This document shows, piece by piece, positions 8,139 to 17,418 of a DNA stretch of 64,000 nucleotides. Numbering within the stretch: position 1 is the first letter of the stretch; each line of letters starts with the position of its first letter. The notes beneath the pieces are model-generated. The model had not been told where the DNA came from. It worked only from the letters and a program-made list of their open reading frames with translations, and did not search any database. The DNA comes from Mesorhizobium sp. M2A.F.Ca.ET.046.03.2.1 (GTDB lineage Bacteria > Pseudomonadota > Alphaproteobacteria > Rhizobiales > Rhizobiaceae): positions 2,108,001 to 2,172,000 of the forward strand of contig NZ_CP034449.1 in NCBI RefSeq assembly GCF_003952425.1, read 5' to 3'. Made by a program: the position numbers and the translations under genes.

Positions 8139-9119
8139 TCAAAGACAGCCAGCGAGCCTCGCACGCTGCCGAATGAGCGCCTCGACGATATCGATCGTCG
8201 GGGTCGCCTGACCGGTGAGACGGCCCAGTTCCTGGACGGCAGTCACGAGAGCGTCGATCTCCATCGGCCGGCCAAGTTCCAGATCCTGCAGCATTGATGT
8301 CTTGTGCGCGCCGACCGCGGCGGCGCCGGCGATGCGTCGATCGACATCGATCCCGAAACTTGCCCCCAGAGCCTCGCCGATCGTCTGCGCTTCGACCATC
8401 ATTGCGCGAATGATCGCCCGCGTGCCTGGATCGGCGCAGATTTCGTCGAGCTTCCCGCCGGTCAGAGCGGAGACTGGATTAAGCGAGAGATTGCCCCACA
8501 GCTTGACCCAAATCTCATTGCGGATTTGCGGGCGGACTGGCGCCCTGAATCCCGCCGAGGCGAGGAGAGCGGCCAGATTGGCGGTCCGCTCGGTCTTCTC
8601 GCCCGAAGGTTCGCCAAGCGGCAGCCGATCGCCTTCGATATGTCGAATGACGCCGGGAGACTCGATTTCGGCGGCCGGATGCACGACACAGCCGATCACG
8701 CGCTGAGGTCCGATCGCCTCCCACAGCACACCATTCGGATCGACAGCCTCGATGCGGCGGCCTTCATGCACGCCGCCGTGCCTGTAGAAGTACCACCAGG
8801 GGACGCCGTTCTGCGCCGTGACGACCGCCGTTTCAGGTCCCAGAAGCGGCTTCAGGCTGGCAAGGATGCCGGGAAGTGAATGAGCCTTGAGAGCCAGGAA
8901 GACGTAGTCCTGGGCGCCGAGGTCCGCGGCCTGGTCCGTTGCGCGCACGGTGACGGTGGTCTCGCCCTCTTCGGACTTCAGTGTCAAACCCTTGTCGCGC
9001 AACACGGCAAGGTGGGCGCCCCTGGCGATGAGACTTACTTCGGCATCGCCTTGTGCGGCGAGCCTGGCGCCTACGAGACCTCCGATCGCTCCGGCGCCGA
9101 ACACGCAGATCCGCATCAT
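8139..9119 (-). CDS. 2-dehydropantoate 2-reductase family protein (PanE/ApbA-like)
   Basis: NADPH-dependent ketopantoate reductase-family enzyme of 326 aa. The Rossmann motif FGAGAIGGLVGARLA is right after the start, and a central LALKAHSLPGIL segment matches the ApbA N-domain. The C-terminal domain carries the conserved EIWVKLWGNLSLNPVSALTG block with the catalytic lysine. The start is set at 9119 (ATGATG) with GGGG about 8 bases upstream; an upstream in-frame start at 9146 would put extra residues before the glycine-rich strand. Catabolic clusters often hold PanE paralogues that act on other 2-oxo acids. Here it sits next to a gamma-glutamyltransferase, so a coenzyme A role is not assured. 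Confidence 0.88.
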   Translation of the reverse strand: MMRICVFGAGAIGGLVGARLAAQGDAEVSLIARGAHLAVLRDKGLTLKSEEGETTVTVRATDQAADLGAQDYVFLALKAHSLPGILASLKPLLGPETAVVTAQNGVPWWYFYRHGGVHEGRRIEAVDPNGVLWEAIGPQRVIGCVVHPAAEIESPGVIRHIEGDRLPLGEPSGEKTERTANLAALLASAGFRAPVRPQIRNEIWVKLWGNLSLNPVSALTGGKLDEICADPGTRAIIRAMMVEAQTIGEALGASFGIDVDRRIAGAAAVGAHKTSMLQDLELGRPMEIDALVTAVQELGRLTGQATPTIDIVEALIRQRARLAGCL

Positions 9120-9221
9120 CGGATACCCCGTTGCACGATCGAGCAATCCAGCAGCATCCGATCCACCTCGCGCGATGATCCTTCAAAGGTTGGCCGGAAG
9201 AGAGCCTCTTGGATCGGCGAT

Positions 9222-10805
9222 CTAATAGCCAAGCGCGCATCCGTCCATGCGCGGATCCGAGCCTCCGATAAGCACTCCTTCGGACCAGTCGATCTTTATC
9301 ATTTGTCCGCCGCCGAGCGGCTCGATTGGCTGGACGATGCGATGGCCGAGTTTTCTGAGTCCCTCGACCGTATCGACCGGAACGCCACGCTCGACCTGGG
9401 TTTCGCCTAGCGAATGGAAGACACGGGGTTGATCGATCGCCTCCTGCGGATCGAGCCCGAAGTCGACGACGCCGGTCAACACGTGTGTGTGTCCAAATGG
9501 CTGATAGTCCCCACCCATGACCCCGTAACAAAGGAATGGCCGACCGTCTTTCATGGCGAGGCCGGGCATGATCGTGTGGAGGGGGCGCTTGCCCGGCCCT
9601 ATCGCGTTGGGATGAGCGGGATCGAGCGAAAAGCCCATGCCTCGATTTTGAAGGGTGATGCCATAGGTCGGCGCGACCCGGGTTGATCCGAAGCCCCAAT
9701 AGACGGAGTTGATGAAGCTGACGCAGTTGCGATCGCGGTCGACGACCGTCAGGTAAACAGTGTCCGATTTGCGCATCAGCGGCGGCGGCAGATGGTCTGC
9801 CACACGATCGCGGCGGATCTCATTTCGTAGGCGTGCGGCGTAATCCTTGGACAGGATTTCATTCACTGGGAATGCGGCATGCCGCGTGTCACAGACAAAA
9901 GCATCACGATCACGGTAGGCCAGTCTGCCCGCTTCGATTTCAACGTGGAGGCGTTCAGCGCTCATGGGCTCGAGCGCCGCCAGATCAAAACCCTCGAGGA
10001 TGTTGAGCATGAGGAGCGCGGTGATGCCCTGGTTGTTGGGCGGAATCTGGCAGACTTCCATGCCCCGGTAATCCGTCCGGACCGGCTCGACATATTCGCC
10101 TGCGGCGATCTCGAAATCTTCAATTGTGTGATGGCCACCCAGACAGCGCAGATAGCTCACGATGTCCTGAGCCACGGGCCCTTTGTAGAATCCATCTCTG
10201 CCTTTGGCGGCGACCAGGCTGAGCGCGTCAGCCAGGCCTGGGTTGCGAAATACCTCCCCTGCCCGAGCGGCCCGGCCACGCGGAAGAAAAACGCGGGTTG
10301 CATTGGGGTCGCGCCGCAACCGCGGTTCCTCCAAAGCCCAATCTTCCGCCACCCGAGGGTGAACCGGAAATCCATCCCGCGCAAAGGCAATTGCCGGAGC
10401 AAGAAGCTCACCGATCTCCTTGCGTCCATGATCCGCCACGAGCCGGGTCCACGCATCAATCGCGCCCGGGATAGTAACGGCATGCGGGCTTGAATCCTCA
10501 AGTTGGCCATGGCCAACGGCGAGTTCGTCAGCTGGAAGCCTGGAAGGTGCTCGCCCGGAGCCGTTGTAGGCAACGATCTGATCGGTGCCATTCTTGGCCA
10601 TGATGACAAAGCAGTCGCCGCCGATTCCGGTTTGCTGCGGCTCCACGACTGCAAGCACAGCGGCCGCGGCGACTGCCGCATCGATTGCCGCGCCTCCACT
10701 TTGCAGCACCTCAATGGCCACTCGCGCCGCATGGGGGTTGTGGGTGGCCGCCATGCCATTCATGGCCATTGCCGGAGAGCGGCCAGGAAGTTGGAAGTCG
10801 CGCAT
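9222..10805 (-). CDS. Gamma-glutamyltransferase family protein
   Basis: Ntn-hydrolase of 527 aa that autoprocesses into two chains. The N-terminal half shows GGAAIDAAVAAAAVLAVVEP and GIGGDCF, both conserved in GGT. The expected nucleophile is Thr349 in KSDTVYLTVVD, at the start of the small subunit, followed by a PGKRPLHTIMPG segment. No clear signal peptide is visible, so it may be cytoplasmic, unlike E. coli GGT. The gene has AGGAGAAC just before its ATG. Rhizobial relatives often sit in amino-acid or amide catabolic clusters and may act as acylases rather than on glutathione. It is followed on the same strand by the PanE-like gene. Confidence 0.9.
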   Translation of the reverse strand: MRDFQLPGRSPAMAMNGMAATHNPHAARVAIEVLQSGGAAIDAAVAAAAVLAVVEPQQTGIGGDCFVIMAKNGTDQIVAYNGSGRAPSRLPADELAVGHGQLEDSSPHAVTIPGAIDAWTRLVADHGRKEIGELLAPAIAFARDGFPVHPRVAEDWALEEPRLRRDPNATRVFLPRGRAARAGEVFRNPGLADALSLVAAKGRDGFYKGPVAQDIVSYLRCLGGHHTIEDFEIAAGEYVEPVRTDYRGMEVCQIPPNNQGITALLMLNILEGFDLAALEPMSAERLHVEIEAGRLAYRDRDAFVCDTRHAAFPVNEILSKDYAARLRNEIRRDRVADHLPPPLMRKSDTVYLTVVDRDRNCVSFINSVYWGFGSTRVAPTYGITLQNRGMGFSLDPAHPNAIGPGKRPLHTIMPGLAMKDGRPFLCYGVMGGDYQPFGHTHVLTGVVDFGLDPQEAIDQPRVFHSLGETQVERGVPVDTVEGLRKLGHRIVQPIEPLGGGQMIKIDWSEGVLIGGSDPRMDGCALGY

Positions 10806-11006
10806 AATGTTCTCCTATCGGCAACGTCGAGAATGAAAACGGCAAGCCCAACGCCGCGCCGTCATTCCATTTGCTTGTCAGTTACAATTGAAAAATGTCG
10901 CGACGGCCCTGAGCTTCGCGTCCTGTGGGCCTCGAGCTCGCTTTCGCGAGGCGAGGGAGCGCGGCTTCGGAATCACTCCTGGCGCGTGAGACTTTGTTAG
11001 TCATGC

Positions 11007-12530
11007 CTATGCCAGCCCAAGTTTTGCCGCGAGGCCAATGCGCTGCATCTTGCCCGTGGCGCCCTTCGGAATTTCGGGCACAAAGACCACACGTCTTGGC
11101 ACTTTGAAGTCGGCAAGCCGACCAGCAGCGAACTCGCGAATATCCCGCTCGCCGGCCTGGGCGCCCTCCCTCAGGACAATGACCGCGGCAACGTCCTCGC
11201 CGAGCTTGTTATGCGGTATGGCGAAGGTCACCGCCTGGTGAACCGCCGGGTGGGCCATCAGGACTTCATCCACCTCAAGCGGGGCGATTTTTTCGCCACC
11301 GCGGTTGATGATCTCTTTGAGCCGACCGGTAAGGCGAAGAAAACCGTCATCGTCCATCACACCCTGATCTCCGGTGCGAAACCAGCCGTTGGTGAACGCC
11401 TCGGAGTTGGCCTTTGGGTTGTTCTCATAACCACGGGTCACGTTAGCGCCGCGTGTGACAATTTCTCCGATCTGCCCCAGAGGAAGCAATCTTCCATCTT
11501 CGGCCATGATCGCAACCTCGGGTCCCGCGGCGAGCCCGACACTTCCTGGCTTGCGCTGGCCTGGCGGCAACTGATTGGATGTCATTTGATGGGCGTTCTC
11601 AGTCATCGAGTATGCTTCGATTACCGGACACCCGAAAACCCGCTCCATTTCGGCGAAGACGGGTGCCGGCAAAGATGCCGAGCTCGAACGGATGAATCGC
11701 AAAGGGTTGGCGGCAATAATCTCCGCATTGCCACTGCTGCGGGCGAGAATCGCCTGGTGCATCGTTGGCACGGCCGTATACCAGGTCGGCCTAGCCTCGT
11801 TCATCCAGCCGAAGAACTTCAGGGCGTTGAATCCAGGCGTGCAGAAGACGCTGGCGCCAGCCGAAAGGCTTGCCAGCACGGCCGCGACCAAACCGTGAAT
11901 ATGGAACAGCGGCATGATGTTGAGGCAACGGTCCGACGACCCGAGCTTGAGCGTCCGTACGATATTTGCCGCTGAAGTCAGGAGGTTCGTGTGACTAAGC
12001 GGTACTATTTTAGGTCTGGAGGTCGTACCCGAAGTATGCAGGACCAGCGCGACATCCTCCGAATGCGCCAGCCCCGGCGTGGCGGCCGCCGACGATGTGC
12101 CCGACAGATCAAACAGCCCCGCTGGACCCTCCGTTCGCGCATGCAGGTGGATTATCGGTACCCCGACACGCGCAGCCGCAGCCAACGCCGGACTATCGCT
12201 ACCGGCTGCGACGAGAAGCGCCTTCGCCTTGAGATCGTCCAGATAAAAGAAGAACTCGTCCTCGCGATAGGCTGGATTGAGTGGAGCTGTCGTACAGGCG
12301 CTTGCGCAGGCGAGGAAGGCGGCAACCATCTCGGGGCCGTTATCAAGAACGATCGCGAGCTTGTCACCCCTCCCAACGCCAAGACTATTGAGCGATAGGA
12401 CCGTCCGGTCGACAAGAGCCAGCAGTTCTCCGAAGGCGACACCCGGGCGAGCAGGAGCGCCAATTGCTTGGCCCTCCGAGGTCGCGGAACTCAGAATATC
12501 GCGGATCGTATTCATGCCTGCCGCTCTCAC
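11007..12530 (-). CDS. AMP-forming acyl-CoA ligase, oxalyl-CoA synthetase-like
   Basis: ANL-superfamily ligase of 507 aa. The ATP motif TSGTTSRPK is near residue 170, the AYSMTEN core near 305, the FRTGDQG and [11 protein letters not shown] hinge near 375-400, and the catalytic C-terminal lysine in GATGKMQR. The early [20 protein letters not shown] block is reminiscent of the Pcs60/AAE3 oxalate-CoA ligase group, which is why I favour a small dicarboxylate substrate. The GTG at 12530 overlaps the TGA of the upstream ATPase gene (GTGA), so it belongs to the amino-acid ABC operon. An ATG at 12515 is an alternative start. The exact acid is unproven. Confidence 0.88.
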   Translation of the reverse strand: MRAAGMNTIRDILSSATSEGQAIGAPARPGVAFGELLALVDRTVLSLNSLGVGRGDKLAIVLDNGPEMVAAFLACASACTTAPLNPAYREDEFFFYLDDLKAKALLVAAGSDSPALAAAARVGVPIIHLHARTEGPAGLFDLSGTSSAAATPGLAHSEDVALVLHTSGTTSRPKIVPLSHTNLLTSAANIVRTLKLGSSDRCLNIMPLFHIHGLVAAVLASLSAGASVFCTPGFNALKFFGWMNEARPTWYTAVPTMHQAILARSSGNAEIIAANPLRFIRSSSASLPAPVFAEMERVFGCPVIEAYSMTENAHQMTSNQLPPGQRKPGSVGLAAGPEVAIMAEDGRLLPLGQIGEIVTRGANVTRGYENNPKANSEAFTNGWFRTGDQGVMDDDGFLRLTGRLKEIINRGGEKIAPLEVDEVLMAHPAVHQAVTFAIPHNKLGEDVAAVIVLREGAQAGERDIREFAAGRLADFKVPRRVVFVPEIPKGATGKMQRIGLAAKLGLA

Positions 12531-13321
12531 TCTTTCCTGCTGATGACCCGAGACAAAAACGCCGCGGTTCTTTCATGAGCCGGCGCGGTGAAGAACTGCT
12601 CCGGAGGAGCGTCCTCTATTATCCGGCCGCCATGCATCATGATCACGCGGTTTGCCACCTCGCGCGCGAAGCCCATCTCGTGGCTCACCACAATCATGGT
12701 CATGCCCTCACGGGCGAGTTCCTTCATTACGTCCAGCACTTCCCCAATCATCTCGGGATCGAGCGCGCTGGTAGGCTCGTCGAACAGCATGAGCGCAGGA
12801 CGCATGGCCAGAGCGCGGGCGATGGCAACACGCTGCTGCTGGCCACCGGAGAGTTGCGAGGGATAGGTGTCCTCTTTGTCGGCCAGGCCAACACGAGCCA
12901 GAAGTGCGCGGCCGGTTCGAAGCGCTTCCTCACGCGGGATCTTGCGAACGTGGATCGGCGCTTCAATGATGTTCTCGAGAGCCGTCAGATGCGGGAACAG
13001 ATTGAACAGCTGGAAGACCATCCCGATCTCGCAGCGCTGGCGAGCAATGTTGCGCTCGCTGTCTTCCACAAGCTGACCGTTGCGTTCGCGGTAGCCAATC
13101 AAATGGCCGTTGACCTCGATGCGACCTTTCTGGATCCGCTCCAGATGGTTGATGCAGCGTATGAATGTGGTCTTGCCCGAGCCCGATGCGCCAACAATGA
13201 CGACCACCTCTCCCTTACGGACGGTAAGATCGATCCCCTTGAGCACATGAAGATCGCCGAAGTGTTTTTCCACCCCGCGCGCGGTGACAATCGCGGGCTC
13301 AGCCGCCGGATCATCGCTCAT
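12527..13321 (-). CDS. Polar amino-acid ABC transporter ATP-binding protein (GlnQ/HisP-like)
   Basis: ATPase of 264 aa for a polar amino-acid importer. Walker [14 protein letters not shown] is near residue 41, the signature [17 protein letters not shown] near 150, and Walker [13 protein letters not shown] follows. The insertion [10 protein letters not shown] before the Q-loop is typical of the HisP/GlnQ group. Its start overlaps the stop of the permease gene (ATGA), and it is followed by the acyl-CoA ligase with another 4-base overlap. This tight packing puts transport and activation of the imported compound in one transcript. Confidence 0.93.
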   Translation of the reverse strand: MSDDPAAEPAIVTARGVEKHFGDLHVLKGIDLTVRKGEVVVIVGASGSGKTTFIRCINHLERIQKGRIEVNGHLIGYRERNGQLVEDSERNIARQRCEIGMVFQLFNLFPHLTALENIIEAPIHVRKIPREEALRTGRALLARVGLADKEDTYPSQLSGGQQQRVAIARALAMRPALMLFDEPTSALDPEMIGEVLDVMKELAREGMTMIVVSHEMGFAREVANRVIMMHGGRIIEDAPPEQFFTAPAHERTAAFLSRVISRKE

Positions 13322-14097
13322 CGCGGTTCTCCAATCTGGCCAAAACCGAAAAGGCGCCTGTATCCGTTTGGTGCAAGCTTCCGGGCCGCTGCCGAGGCAG
13401 GATCGCCAAACCGTGACTCGAGGCGCTGCTGTACGAAGCCCCAGAGGGTGGTGAGCGTCAGGTAGTAGCAGGCGACCACCATATACAACTCAAAAACTCG
13501 GAAAGTTACAGAGGTTACCATCTGCGTTGCGAGCAGCAGTTCGGGAACGCCGATCACGCTCAGCAGCGTTGTGTTTTTCAGCATGCTGTTGAACTCGTTG
13601 CCCAGTGGCGGAACAACCACGCGCGCTGCCTGGGGCAGGATGATGCGGCGCATGTAGAGGCCATAAGTCATTCCCAGGGACTTGGATGCTTCCGTCTGGC
13701 CTATAGCGACGGAATTGATTCCCGCGCGAATGATCTCCGCCATGTAGGCAGCTTCGTTCAGCGTCAATGCAAGGATTCCCGCCTGCATATTGCCGGGAAG
13801 GACCGCAAAACCGAGATCAATATCCTCGAAACGGAAAATGTTCGCGGCAGCCAGACCGGTGTAAATGAACACGATCTGCACCAACAATGGCGTGCCGCGA
13901 AAACCCCACACGAAGATCCGTGCAGGCACTTGTAGTATGTGATGCTTCGAAATCCGGGCCAAGGCTATGAAAAGCCCCAGGAGCGTTCCGAAGCCTTGGG
14001 AAATCACGCTGATGCTTAAGGTCAGCCAAAGCCCATGCAAATAGACGGAACTTGGCCGGAACAGGTATTCCCAAAAAACGCTCCATTCGAAGTTCAT
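13318..14097 (-). CDS. Polar amino-acid ABC transporter permease
   Basis: Inner-membrane permease of 259 aa, HisM/GlnP family. Several hydrophobic segments are visible, and the conserved EAA loop reads [22 protein letters not shown], matching the contact site for the ATPase. [13 protein letters not shown] is the other family hallmark. Only one permease gene is present, so the channel is likely a homodimer, unlike the HisQM heterodimer. It lies between the binding-protein gene (9 bases away) and the ATPase gene (4-base overlap). Confidence 0.93.
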   Translation of the reverse strand: MNFEWSVFWEYLFRPSSVYLHGLWLTLSISVISQGFGTLLGLFIALARISKHHILQVPARIFVWGFRGTPLLVQIVFIYTGLAAANIFRFEDIDLGFAVLPGNMQAGILALTLNEAAYMAEIIRAGINSVAIGQTEASKSLGMTYGLYMRRIILPQAARVVVPPLGNEFNSMLKNTTLLSVIGVPELLLATQMVTSVTFRVFELYMVVACYYLTLTTLWGFVQQRLESRFGDPASAAARKLAPNGYRRLFGFGQIGEPR

Positions 14098-14106
14098 GGT
14101 GACCGC

Positions 14107-14916
14107 CTACTCGATGGCGTCCCCTTCGAGTCCCCATTTCGCGAGCAACTTCTTGTAGGTGCCGTCGGCCTTCATCGATTCGAAGGCCTTCTGAACGGCA
14201 TCATGCATGTCGGCCTCACCCTTGCGGGTGGCGATGCCGGTCTTGATCTTGGCGAACGGCTCACCGCCAATATCGAAAATATGGCCAGCCTTCTGAAGGA
14301 AGAAAGCAGCCGTTTCGAGGGTGGTTCCGTAGACATCCACCTGGCCAATTTGCAGCGCCTGACGGGCATCGGAATCCTTGGGGAAGACCGTGACCGTTAC
14401 CTCGGGTTTCCCAGCCTCCTTGAATTTCTTGTTCTGTTCCTCCAGCAGGCTCTGGATCGTCGTGCCATTGTCCACAGCAGCCTTGAGGCCTGAAAGATCC
14501 TCAAGCCCCTTGACGTTCTTCGGATTTCCCTTCGGCACCAAGAGCGACTGGCTCGAATACATGTAGTTCGTGAAATCCACGACTTCGCGGCGCTGCGGCT
14601 TGTCGAAAAGCTGCGACAGAATGGCATCGCACTGCTTCGCCAGGAGAGCCGGAATGATCGCGCTGAATGCAGTTTCCTTCCACTCGACCTTCACCCCCAT
14701 CCGCTTCCCGATCTCGGTGCCGATATCGACATCCAGACCACCTAGAACCTGATTTTCATCATAGAATCCGAGCGGCGGATTCCCGAATTCCGCGCAATAC
14801 GTGATCTTGCCCGCCTTGGCGATATCCGCCGGCGGTGTCACTTCCGATGCATGGGCAACGCCAACCGCGAAGCCGAGCGCGATGGCACAACCGGCAGTTT
14901 TGGAAACACGAGACAT
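14107..14916 (-). CDS. Polar amino-acid ABC transporter substrate-binding protein
   Basis: Periplasmic binding protein of 269 aa, SBP family 3 (bac_PBP). A signal peptide covers residues 1-23 (ending VAHASE). LGGLDVDIGTEIGKRMG and the mid-protein DAILSQLFDKPQRREVVDFT match the family. The ATG at 14916 is preferred because GGAAGG lies about 7 bases upstream and it directly begins the signal peptide; the open frame reaches 15069 but lacks one. It is the first gene of the operon 14916-11007 and is divergent from the GntR gene at 15086. Confidence 0.92.
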   Translation of the reverse strand: MSRVSKTAGCAIALGFAVGVAHASEVTPPADIAKAGKITYCAEFGNPPLGFYDENQVLGGLDVDIGTEIGKRMGVKVEWKETAFSAIIPALLAKQCDAILSQLFDKPQRREVVDFTNYMYSSQSLLVPKGNPKNVKGLEDLSGLKAAVDNGTTIQSLLEEQNKKFKEAGKPEVTVTVFPKDSDARQALQIGQVDVYGTTLETAAFFLQKAGHIFDIGGEPFAKIKTGIATRKGEADMHDAVQKAFESMKADGTYKKLLAKWGLEGDAIE

Positions 14917-14966
14917 TTGACAACCTTCCCATTCTTTATCGGCCCAACGATTTGGACCATTGCGTA

Positions 14967-15083
14967 TTGGTCTATATCCCGATAGTCTTATGTTATGATT
15001 TTCGCTATCTATTCCCCAACGTATAGGCCCTGTCAACATAGTGGGCGCTTGCCGATCGAAATAAACCAATATCGAATGGTCTA
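14967..15083. promoter_or_regulatory. Divergent promoter with repeated TGGTCTA elements
   Basis: The spacer between the binding-protein gene and the GntR gene holds TTGGTCTA at 14967-14974 and TGGTCTA at 15077-15083, the latter just before the GntR start. TTGGACCAT at 14952-14960 is a nearby related half-inverted element. TGG-N-CCA type sites are known for FadR-type GntR proteins, so these are candidate operators for autoregulation and for control of the transporter operon. Assignment is by eye only. Confidence 0.4.
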
Positions 15084-15085
15084 AA

Positions 15086-15757
15086 ATGAAGAGATCCGAC
15101 TACGCTCACCAGAAGCTTGACGAAATGCTGCGGGAAAATCGCTTCCAGCCGCAGAGTCGACTTCCGCCGGAACGTGATCTGGCGCGTCAGCTCGACGTCA
15201 GTCGTATGGGGCTGCGAGTGGCGCTTGATCGGCTCGAGGCGGAAGGACGAATCTGGCGTCATGTCGGTCAAGGCACTTTTGTTGGTCCGCGTCCCGAAAA
15301 AGCACCAACACAACTGTCGTTCGTTACCGCAAACACGAGCCCGGCCGAGGCGCTCGAGGCACGACTGGCGATCGAACCCCAGATCGCCCGAATGGCGGCG
15401 TTGCGCGCGAGCGAACTTCAGATCTCCGATATGTTCGTGCTTGTTCAGAAGGGAAGGGTCTCGGGAGATCCCGCTGCGTGGGAGTCCTGGGACGGGCAGT
15501 TCCACCGGGCGCTGTGTCTCGTCACAGGCAATCGGCTCCTGCTTTCCATCTTCGACAGCTTCAACGCAATACGACGGCAAAGGACATGGAACCAGCTTCG
15601 TCAGGCCGTGCTCACGCCGGAGCGGCGGGAGCATTATGCGCAACAGCACAAGAATATTCTCGATGCGATCAGTGATCGCGACGCTGTGCAAGCTGAATTG
15701 GCTATGCGCGCGCATATAGAAGACGTAGCACGCAGTCTGCTCGATCCCCGTGGGTAA
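15086..15757 (+). CDS. GntR/FadR-family transcriptional regulator
   Basis: Regulator of 223 aa. The N-terminal GntR winged helix covers residues about 5-70, with PPERDLARQLDVSRMGLRV as the helix-turn-helix and the wing at GQGTFVG. An FCD domain follows, containing ARLAIEPQIARMAALRAS and the metal/ligand histidines in WDGQFHRALC and AMRAHIEDV. It is divergent from the amino-acid ABC and acyl-CoA ligase operon and is the obvious candidate to control it. The effector is probably the imported acid or its CoA product, which is inference. Confidence 0.92.
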   Translation: MKRSDYAHQKLDEMLRENRFQPQSRLPPERDLARQLDVSRMGLRVALDRLEAEGRIWRHVGQGTFVGPRPEKAPTQLSFVTANTSPAEALEARLAIEPQIARMAALRASELQISDMFVLVQKGRVSGDPAAWESWDGQFHRALCLVTGNRLLLSIFDSFNAIRRQRTWNQLRQAVLTPERREHYAQQHKNILDAISDRDAVQAELAMRAHIEDVARSLLDPRG

Positions 15758-15986
15758 GCGAATATGCGGGTTCACCTGCCGTCGAAAAAGCAGCTGGACC
15801 AGCTTGCCTACCGGTCGAGTGTCAGTCGCGATCGGAACTTCCACGACGGCTAGACGTGCTTTCCATCTTTTGCGCAACGTGAGCCCTTGACCGCGCATCG
15901 ATAGGTGCCCTCGAGGGGAGTGGCCAAGGCAGCATAGGCTTAGGCATTCAAAGGCAGAGCCTTGCGGTTAGCCCAATGCCAGTTGC

Positions 15987-16208
15987 TCAGTGCCGGCCGA
16001 TGATGTCTTGGCTGCGCGATTCATCTGTTGTGTCGCCGATCGGGCTTGTCAGATTAAGTAACAACGCCAACACGACAATACCGACAAAGGCGGCGAAGGT
16101 GCTGGCGGCAGCGAGCCATCGCAGAGCTGCCTCGTCCACTTCCACCGGAGCTTTGCCGGTTTGGTGCCATGGGCCGGCAACAACGTAGCCAATTGCTCGT
16201 GCGATCAT
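15987..16208 (-). CDS. Small hypothetical single-pass membrane protein
   Basis: Possible 73-aa protein starting at the ATG at 16208, with CAGGAG about 11 bases upstream. It has one strong hydrophobic helix (residues about 34-54: LAAASTFAAFVGIVVLALLL) and a polar C-tail. It lies alone between the GntR gene and the LysR gene on the reverse strand, separated from both. No family is recognised. The membrane segment and ribosome site argue for a real gene, but it could be a chance frame. Confidence 0.45.
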   Translation of the reverse strand: MIARAIGYVVAGPWHQTGKAPVEVDEAALRWLAAASTFAAFVGIVVLALLLNLTSPIGDTTDESRSQDIIGRH

Positions 16209-16381
16209 ATAAGGACAACTCCTGTTCCCTACAGGAGCATTCATACGAGATCATCGCTGGTGCGGTCGATGCGAGGATTGCGCTGCAAACATTGACGAAA
16301 TTCAAAGTGTTTGGTTATGGGCTTCGCGCGTTCCCAGAACCACCTGAGTATCGGCCGATCCCAATTGCTTTGCGCTGGTGG

Positions 16382-17299
16382 TTAGCGTGCATCAGGTTCG
16401 AGGAAGCGCTCAAAAACCTTGGAGAAAGCTGCAAAAGCCGGGGCCTTCGGAGCGCTTTTGGAAATCGACGTGGCCCATTGATGCCGGGATCGGTAGACGA
16501 GGGATTTACATTCAACCGGCTTCAGTTCGCTTCGTTCCACCCAATACCTTGCGTAGTGCTCAGGCAGGAACCCCACATACCCTCCTGAAAGTAGCATCAC
16601 CAACATCGCTTCCATGTTGTTGATTGTGGCGTGGTAGCGCAAGGCAGGAAAGTACTCCTCGTCGAACGGCTGCCGGTATCCTCTCATCACGAAGGGGTAC
16701 TTCAAGACCTCGTCCTCCAAGACCTCCTCGGCCGTTTTGGAAAACAGCGGATGACCTCGGCCGACAAAAAGGCGATGGGTCTCTTCCAGGAGAGGCCTGA
16801 AGTGAATACCGCCAATGTCGCGGACATAGGGTACGATCGCGCCGTGCATGTGGCCCGACAGGATTGCCCTCTCAAGGTCAAGCCGATCTGAAACGACGAG
16901 CTCCACATGGACATCATGGTCTAGCTCGTTGAACTCCCTAAGAGCCAGTGCAAGCGGAAAGCGCGGATCCATCGTGAGGCAATCAACCATGCCGATCACC
17001 AGCCGACCAGCGAGCCGTTTCTTAAGCCCTGCCATGCTGCCAGCGAAGTCATCGAGCTGGGCAAGCATTCGCTTGGTTTCCTCGTAGGCTGTGCGACCTT
17101 TTTCGGTAAGACGAAAACCGCTCCGGCCCCGTTCACACAAACGAAAACCAAGCCGCTTTTCCAAGTCGGACATATGCAGGCTGATCGTTGAGTGTCCCAC
17201 GTTCAACGTAATCTGGGCGCCTGTATAGCTTTCGGCCTCCACTACGGCAACGAACACCCGCAGCAGCCTGAGATCCAGGTCCATCACCCTCGTTGGCAT
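16382..17299 (-). CDS. LysR-family transcriptional regulator
   Basis: Regulator of 305 aa with an N-terminal LysR winged helix (LRLLRVFVAVVEAESYTGAQ at residues about 9-28, then STISLHMSDLEKRLG) and a periplasmic-binding-fold effector domain. The ATG at 17299 is preceded by GGAGAG 8 bases away; the in-frame start at 17335 has no such site. It is divergent from the M24/M20 hydrolase operon that begins at 17419 and probably controls it. It is clearly a paralogue of the LysR at 28284: the HTH regions share DLRLLRVF, STIS-HM and LCxRGRSGF. Confidence 0.92.
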   Translation of the reverse strand: MPTRVMDLDLRLLRVFVAVVEAESYTGAQITLNVGHSTISLHMSDLEKRLGFRLCERGRSGFRLTEKGRTAYEETKRMLAQLDDFAGSMAGLKKRLAGRLVIGMVDCLTMDPRFPLALALREFNELDHDVHVELVVSDRLDLERAILSGHMHGAIVPYVRDIGGIHFRPLLEETHRLFVGRGHPLFSKTAEEVLEDEVLKYPFVMRGYRQPFDEEYFPALRYHATINNMEAMLVMLLSGGYVGFLPEHYARYWVERSELKPVECKSLVYRSRHQWATSISKSAPKAPAFAAFSKVFERFLEPDAR

Positions 17300-17418
17300 C
17301 CGGCTCTCCACGTTGTTACATTGAAAAACGCTCAAACGAACTCAAGAGCATTCACCTTTTCTCCGAAACGACAAACTGAGATTGGTGCTTCCAACGTGTC
17401 AAGACAGGGAGATTGATC

